DNA from: Treponema sp.
GTDB lineage: Bacteria > Spirochaetota > Spirochaetia > Treponematales > Treponemataceae
Assembly (NCBI GenBank): GCA_024699235.1
Contig: JAILPY010000006.1
Coordinates: forward strand, 1-64,000
Length of the DNA: 64,000 bases
Reading direction: 5' to 3'
The notes beneath the pieces are model-generated. The model ran no database searches. It worked only from the letters and a program-made list of their open reading frames with translations, and was not told the DNA's origin. Within the stretch, counting starts at the first letter, position 1. The number at the start of each line of letters is the position of its first letter. This document shows, in pieces, positions 60,400-64,000 of the stretch. Position numbers and translations under genes: made by a program.

Positions 60400-62496
60400 C
60401 TATACTTCAAACTGATCAATCTGTGAACTAATAAGATTTATAGAATCACTTACCTTTGTTGATATGTCTAAAAGTTCAGTACTGCTTTTATCTATTTTCT
60501 GAGCATTTGAATCCATTGAATTCATGAAATCCTGCATTCTGTCTGCACTAAGCTTAAGCCGTTCTACATGATTAATTATAAGACCATTTCCATCAGACAT
60601 TTTTTTAGATGCAGTGTTAACCTGCTTAGTACTGTCATTCATATCCCTAAGGGCCTGAATAATGAGAGAAGACCCATTCTTCTGCTCGCTCATTGCATTC
60701 TGAATTGTCTGAACTAGGGCATCGGTATCTTTTATTCCATTTGCTACAGTATTAAAAGCAGCGCTAGTCTGCTTTGATGCAGAAACGACATTTTCTATGG
60801 AACTTCTTATGTGCTGCAACCTTTCTCCAATAGTTTTTGACTGAGTAGAAGAAGTCTCGGACAGTTTTCTTATTTCATCAGCAACAACGCTAAAGCCCTT
60901 TCCTGCCTCTCCAGCATGAGCAGCTTCTATTGCCGCATTCATGGCTAAAAGATTAGTCTGCTCTGCAATATTTGCAATTACATCATTAGCCTCAAGAAGA
61001 AGCTTTGAATCATCTTCAATCTTAAGAATCATGTCATTTACATCGGATTGCTTATGATATCCATCTTCTGCACTAGAGGCAAGAATATTAAATGAATCAA
61101 CCATTTTTTCTACAGTAGTATTTACAGAATCTATGCTGCCTATCATTTCTTCAACAGCGCCTGAAGCCTGACTGACTCCAGAAGACTGGTTAGAAATCAT
61201 ATTTTCAAGAGAAAGGATATCTGAAGAAATTTCATTAACGGCATCCGATGTTTCTGTAATTCCACTAGTCTGTTCTTTTATGCCAGACGTAGTATCTTTT
61301 ATGCTGTTCTTGATATTCTCTATTGCATCTGCAGAATTTGCAGTCGTTGCTGAAAGTATTTCTCCAGCATTAGAAAGGGTTACCTTAGATTTCTTTAATT
61401 CTGAAACAATGGTCTGAAGCTTTTCTGTAAAATTATTGAATCCTACGACAATAGCGCCTATTTCATTGTTTGAATAAACTGTAATTCTTTTAGTCAAGTT
61501 TGCGTTACCAGAGGCTATTTCGTTAATAGTCTGCTCAACTTTTTTAAGAGGATTAAGAAGATTAAAGAGGACAATTGCAGTAATCAAAAGAAGAATAACA
61601 ACAATTAATGCAAATGATATTATCATTATATTCCTAATGGAATGTCCTGAAGAATAAATCTGGTCTTCGGCTATGTTAAATCCAATGCTCCATGGAGTAT
61701 TGTGAACAGGGGCATAAGTAACAAATTCGCGGGTATTAGAATTGATTCCCTTAATCCATCCAGAACCAGTTTTACCTTCCTTCATTTTTAATGCCATTTC
61801 CTGTAAGTCAGAATTTTCTCTTGGAAGTCCTGTCAGGAAATTTTTCTTCATGGCAAAACCATTCTTAGGATAAATTATTACAGTTCCATCACCTGCTAAA
61901 AGCCATGCATTTCCTGTTTTTCCTAACTGAATGTCACTTACCATTTTTTGAATCGTGCTCAGTGGATATACACCAGCAAAAACACCAAGTTTTTTTCCAT
62001 TTACTATGACAACATGTGCAACGTAAAAAATAGGTTTCTTAATCACTTCATCCATTTTTGGATTACTTACATACTCATAGTTGCCATCTGATACTATTGC
62101 CTTAAAAAATTCTTCATTACTAAAATCTGTAACTGTTCCGTCATCCCTGTAGGCTGTACCATCTAGAGTACAAAAATACATTGCATCTATATTTGCACTC
62201 TTCGTTTCATTCTTACTGCACATCCATTTTATTATTCTGTCGATGTCAAGAGTCTGCACTGCATCAGAATCTACGTAATACCTAATTTCACGAAGATACA
62301 TATTAAGCCTGTTTGTAAGCATCATAGAATAAGCCTGAGCAATTTCACCACAGTTTACTCCATAACTTTCTCCGGTTGATTTATTAGAATACGCAGTTAC
62401 AATAACCAACTGAGCCGTAGTCAAGATAATATAAACAGCAGCAATTGTAGCAATCAAAACACCTACAAGACTAGTCTTTCTTTTTGAATCTTTCAT
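60400..62496 (-). CDS. methyl-accepting chemotaxis protein
   Basis: dCache-like sensor, HAMP, tip [38 protein letters not shown]. Confidence 0.95.
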   Translation of the reverse strand: MKDSKRKTSLVGVLIATIAAVYIILTTAQLVIVTAYSNKSTGESYGVNCGEIAQAYSMMLTNRLNMYLREIRYYVDSDAVQTLDIDRIIKWMCSKNETKSANIDAMYFCTLDGTAYRDDGTVTDFSNEEFFKAIVSDGNYEYVSNPKMDEVIKKPIFYVAHVVIVNGKKLGVFAGVYPLSTIQKMVSDIQLGKTGNAWLLAGDGTVIIYPKNGFAMKKNFLTGLPRENSDLQEMALKMKEGKTGSGWIKGINSNTREFVTYAPVHNTPWSIGFNIAEDQIYSSGHSIRNIMIISFALIVVILLLITAIVLFNLLNPLKKVEQTINEIASGNANLTKRITVYSNNEIGAIVVGFNNFTEKLQTIVSELKKSKVTLSNAGEILSATTANSADAIENIKNSIKDTTSGIKEQTSGITETSDAVNEISSDILSLENMISNQSSGVSQASGAVEEMIGSIDSVNTTVEKMVDSFNILASSAEDGYHKQSDVNDMILKIEDDSKLLLEANDVIANIAEQTNLLAMNAAIEAAHAGEAGKGFSVVADEIRKLSETSSTQSKTIGERLQHIRSSIENVVSASKQTSAAFNTVANGIKDTDALVQTIQNAMSEQKNGSSLIIQALRDMNDSTKQVNTASKKMSDGNGLIINHVERLKLSADRMQDFMNSMDSNAQKIDKSSTELLDISTKVSDSINLISSQIDQFEV

Positions 62497-62507
62497 ATAT
62501 TAAATCC

Positions 62508-64000
62508 TTACTTTTTATTTGAATAAAATGAATCAAGCTGTTTCTGAAACTCAGAGATTATTTTTTCAATGCCGGCATTTCTTAGGTCATTACGAAACTT
62601 TTCTACATAACTGTCTGTATCTGCAATCTGCCCGTAGCAGATATTTCCCATGTACTGACCATAAACATTTGCTACAGCATCAAGTTCAGAACTTACATTA
62701 GAAAGATTCCAGACAAGCTGACTGAAAGGATAGTCAATCTTGCATGCATTATACGTTGCATTAATAGAATCGAAAACATCCCATGCAGTTTGGGAATCGC
62801 GGACTTCAAGCTTATCATTTCTTCCCCACCAGTAATTAGTAACAATGCCATTCGCACCTTGTACAGCTTCTCTATATCCTGACGAATTCATTTTATACTG
62901 CCGACCTTCGATGCCATAGTTTATAAGGTTATAGCACTCTTTATCATTTCGCAGAAGATCATATACCATAAGTGCACGCTCTGGATGCTTTGAAGCAGCA
63001 GAAATTGCCATAGCACCATGCGTTATTGTCTGATAAACAACATTCTGAGATTCCTCTCCAAACCAGAAGAAACCTGAATCTGCGCCAGGAATATTTTCTT
63101 TTAGTTTTTTATATACTTGCGTATACCAAGTCTGACTATGGTGCTGTTCAACGCCACTTAAGCCTGTACAGAATTCATCTCGATTGTTACGGTTGCCTCC
63201 ATTATCTGTAAGGACATTTTTATGCCAGAATCCGCTTTCATTCCATTTTCTCATAAGCCTAGCATACTCAATAAATTCATTGCCTTCGTATAAGGGTGAA
63301 TAAAATTTTCTTAGATTTCCCCTCGTTACGCCAAACATATTAGTAGAAGTAATGCCATCAACAATTACGAAATCGCTCTTTGACTGAATATATCCTTCAG
63401 GATGAAAAGTACTTGAAGCTCCGTTACTGTCCCAAGGGATTATGCCTTTCTCTTTCTTTACGAAAGAAAGGTATTTGGTCATATCTTCCCAGCTATGCAC
63501 TCCATTAAGACCTGCTTCCTTTGCCCAGTCCAGCCGATACATAAATCCATGGTTAGTCCACTGAGTATAGTTGTCTTCTGGACAAAAATAAATGTCCCCA
63601 TCCAGGCGGCATACATCCCAGTGCTCGCTAGAAACAGATTCCCAAGTTTTAGGAGCATAAGTCTTTATCATATCATCTGAAAGAGGCATAAAATTTCCAA
63701 GGCCGACATTCTTCCATGCATCAAGCCAGTCTGTACCAGTACCTATAAGATCTATTGATCCATCCTTCTCTGCAAGCTTTAAATTATAATTTGTCTGATA
63801 ATTGTTCCAAGGAATATAATAAATTACAAGCTCTGCATTTACAAGCTTTGTAAGACGTTCATTAAGCTTTTCCAGCATTTCTGAAGTTCCACTATCCTTC
63901 GGCTTATTGCCTACTGTCAGATATGTAATTATAACGTGATGATTTTTTATATCTGAATCATTGGTTGAATTTCTGACAGTTGTTTTTTGCTTACATGAAA
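62508..64000 (-). CDS. extracellular solute-binding lipoprotein, partial: N-terminus outside window
   Basis: Frame stays open upstream of the listed 63878 start to the window end: SCKQKTTVRNSTNDSDIKNHHVIITYLTVGNKPKDSGTSEMLEKLNERL... with Cys at 63995-63993 consistent with a lipobox; SBP-like sequence (YRLDWAKEAGLNGVHSWEDMTKYL). Confidence 0.88.
   Translation of the reverse strand, partial: SCKQKTTVRNSTNDSDIKNHHVIITYLTVGNKPKDSGTSEMLEKLNERLTKLVNAELVIYYIPWNNYQTNYNLKLAEKDGSIDLIGTGTDWLDAWKNVGLGNFMPLSDDMIKTYAPKTWESVSSEHWDVCRLDGDIYFCPEDNYTQWTNHGFMYRLDWAKEAGLNGVHSWEDMTKYLSFVKKEKGIIPWDSNGASSTFHPEGYIQSKSDFVIVDGITSTNMFGVTRGNLRKFYSPLYEGNEFIEYARLMRKWNESGFWHKNVLTDNGGNRNNRDEFCTGLSGVEQHHSQTWYTQVYKKLKENIPGADSGFFWFGEESQNVVYQTITHGAMAISAASKHPERALMVYDLLRNDKECYNLINYGIEGRQYKMNSSGYREAVQGANGIVTNYWWGRNDKLEVRDSQTAWDVFDSINATYNACKIDYPFSQLVWNLSNVSSELDAVANVYGQYMGNICYGQIADTDSYVEKFRNDLRNAGIEKIISEFQKQLDSFYSNKK

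Overview
AT-rich chromosomal segment, most likely from a Treponema-like spirochaete (inferred from gene content; no search was run). It is mostly dense housekeeping, metabolic, transport and chemotaxis genes. I found no rRNA, tRNA, CRISPR array, transposase or integrase. The window opens inside a giant coiled-coil ORF on the minus strand (start 8246, more than 2748 codons, open at the left edge) that the ORF track omits because its stop lies outside the window. It closes inside a minus-strand substrate-binding lipoprotein whose real start is also outside the window. Main observations: (1) the giant ORF is built on an 11-residue (hendecad) periodicity with 22-aa, about 95/106-aa and local 66-nt tandem super-repeats; (2) the DAHP synthase gene is preceded by an unannotated attenuator made of a strong promoter, a near-leaderless 34-aa F/Y/W-rich leader peptide, a candidate antiterminator and an intrinsic terminator; (3) at least six genes show a promoter placing the predicted TSS within a few nt of the ATG with no Shine-Dalgarno, suggesting frequent leaderless translation; (4) alsT sits directly behind a 32-nt perfect-palindrome terminator that an upstream in-frame ATG would translate through; (5) a small, compositionally distinct cassette has two homologous modules in one frame separated by TAG codons; (6) a 22-bp x4 tandem repeat lies between divergent genes.
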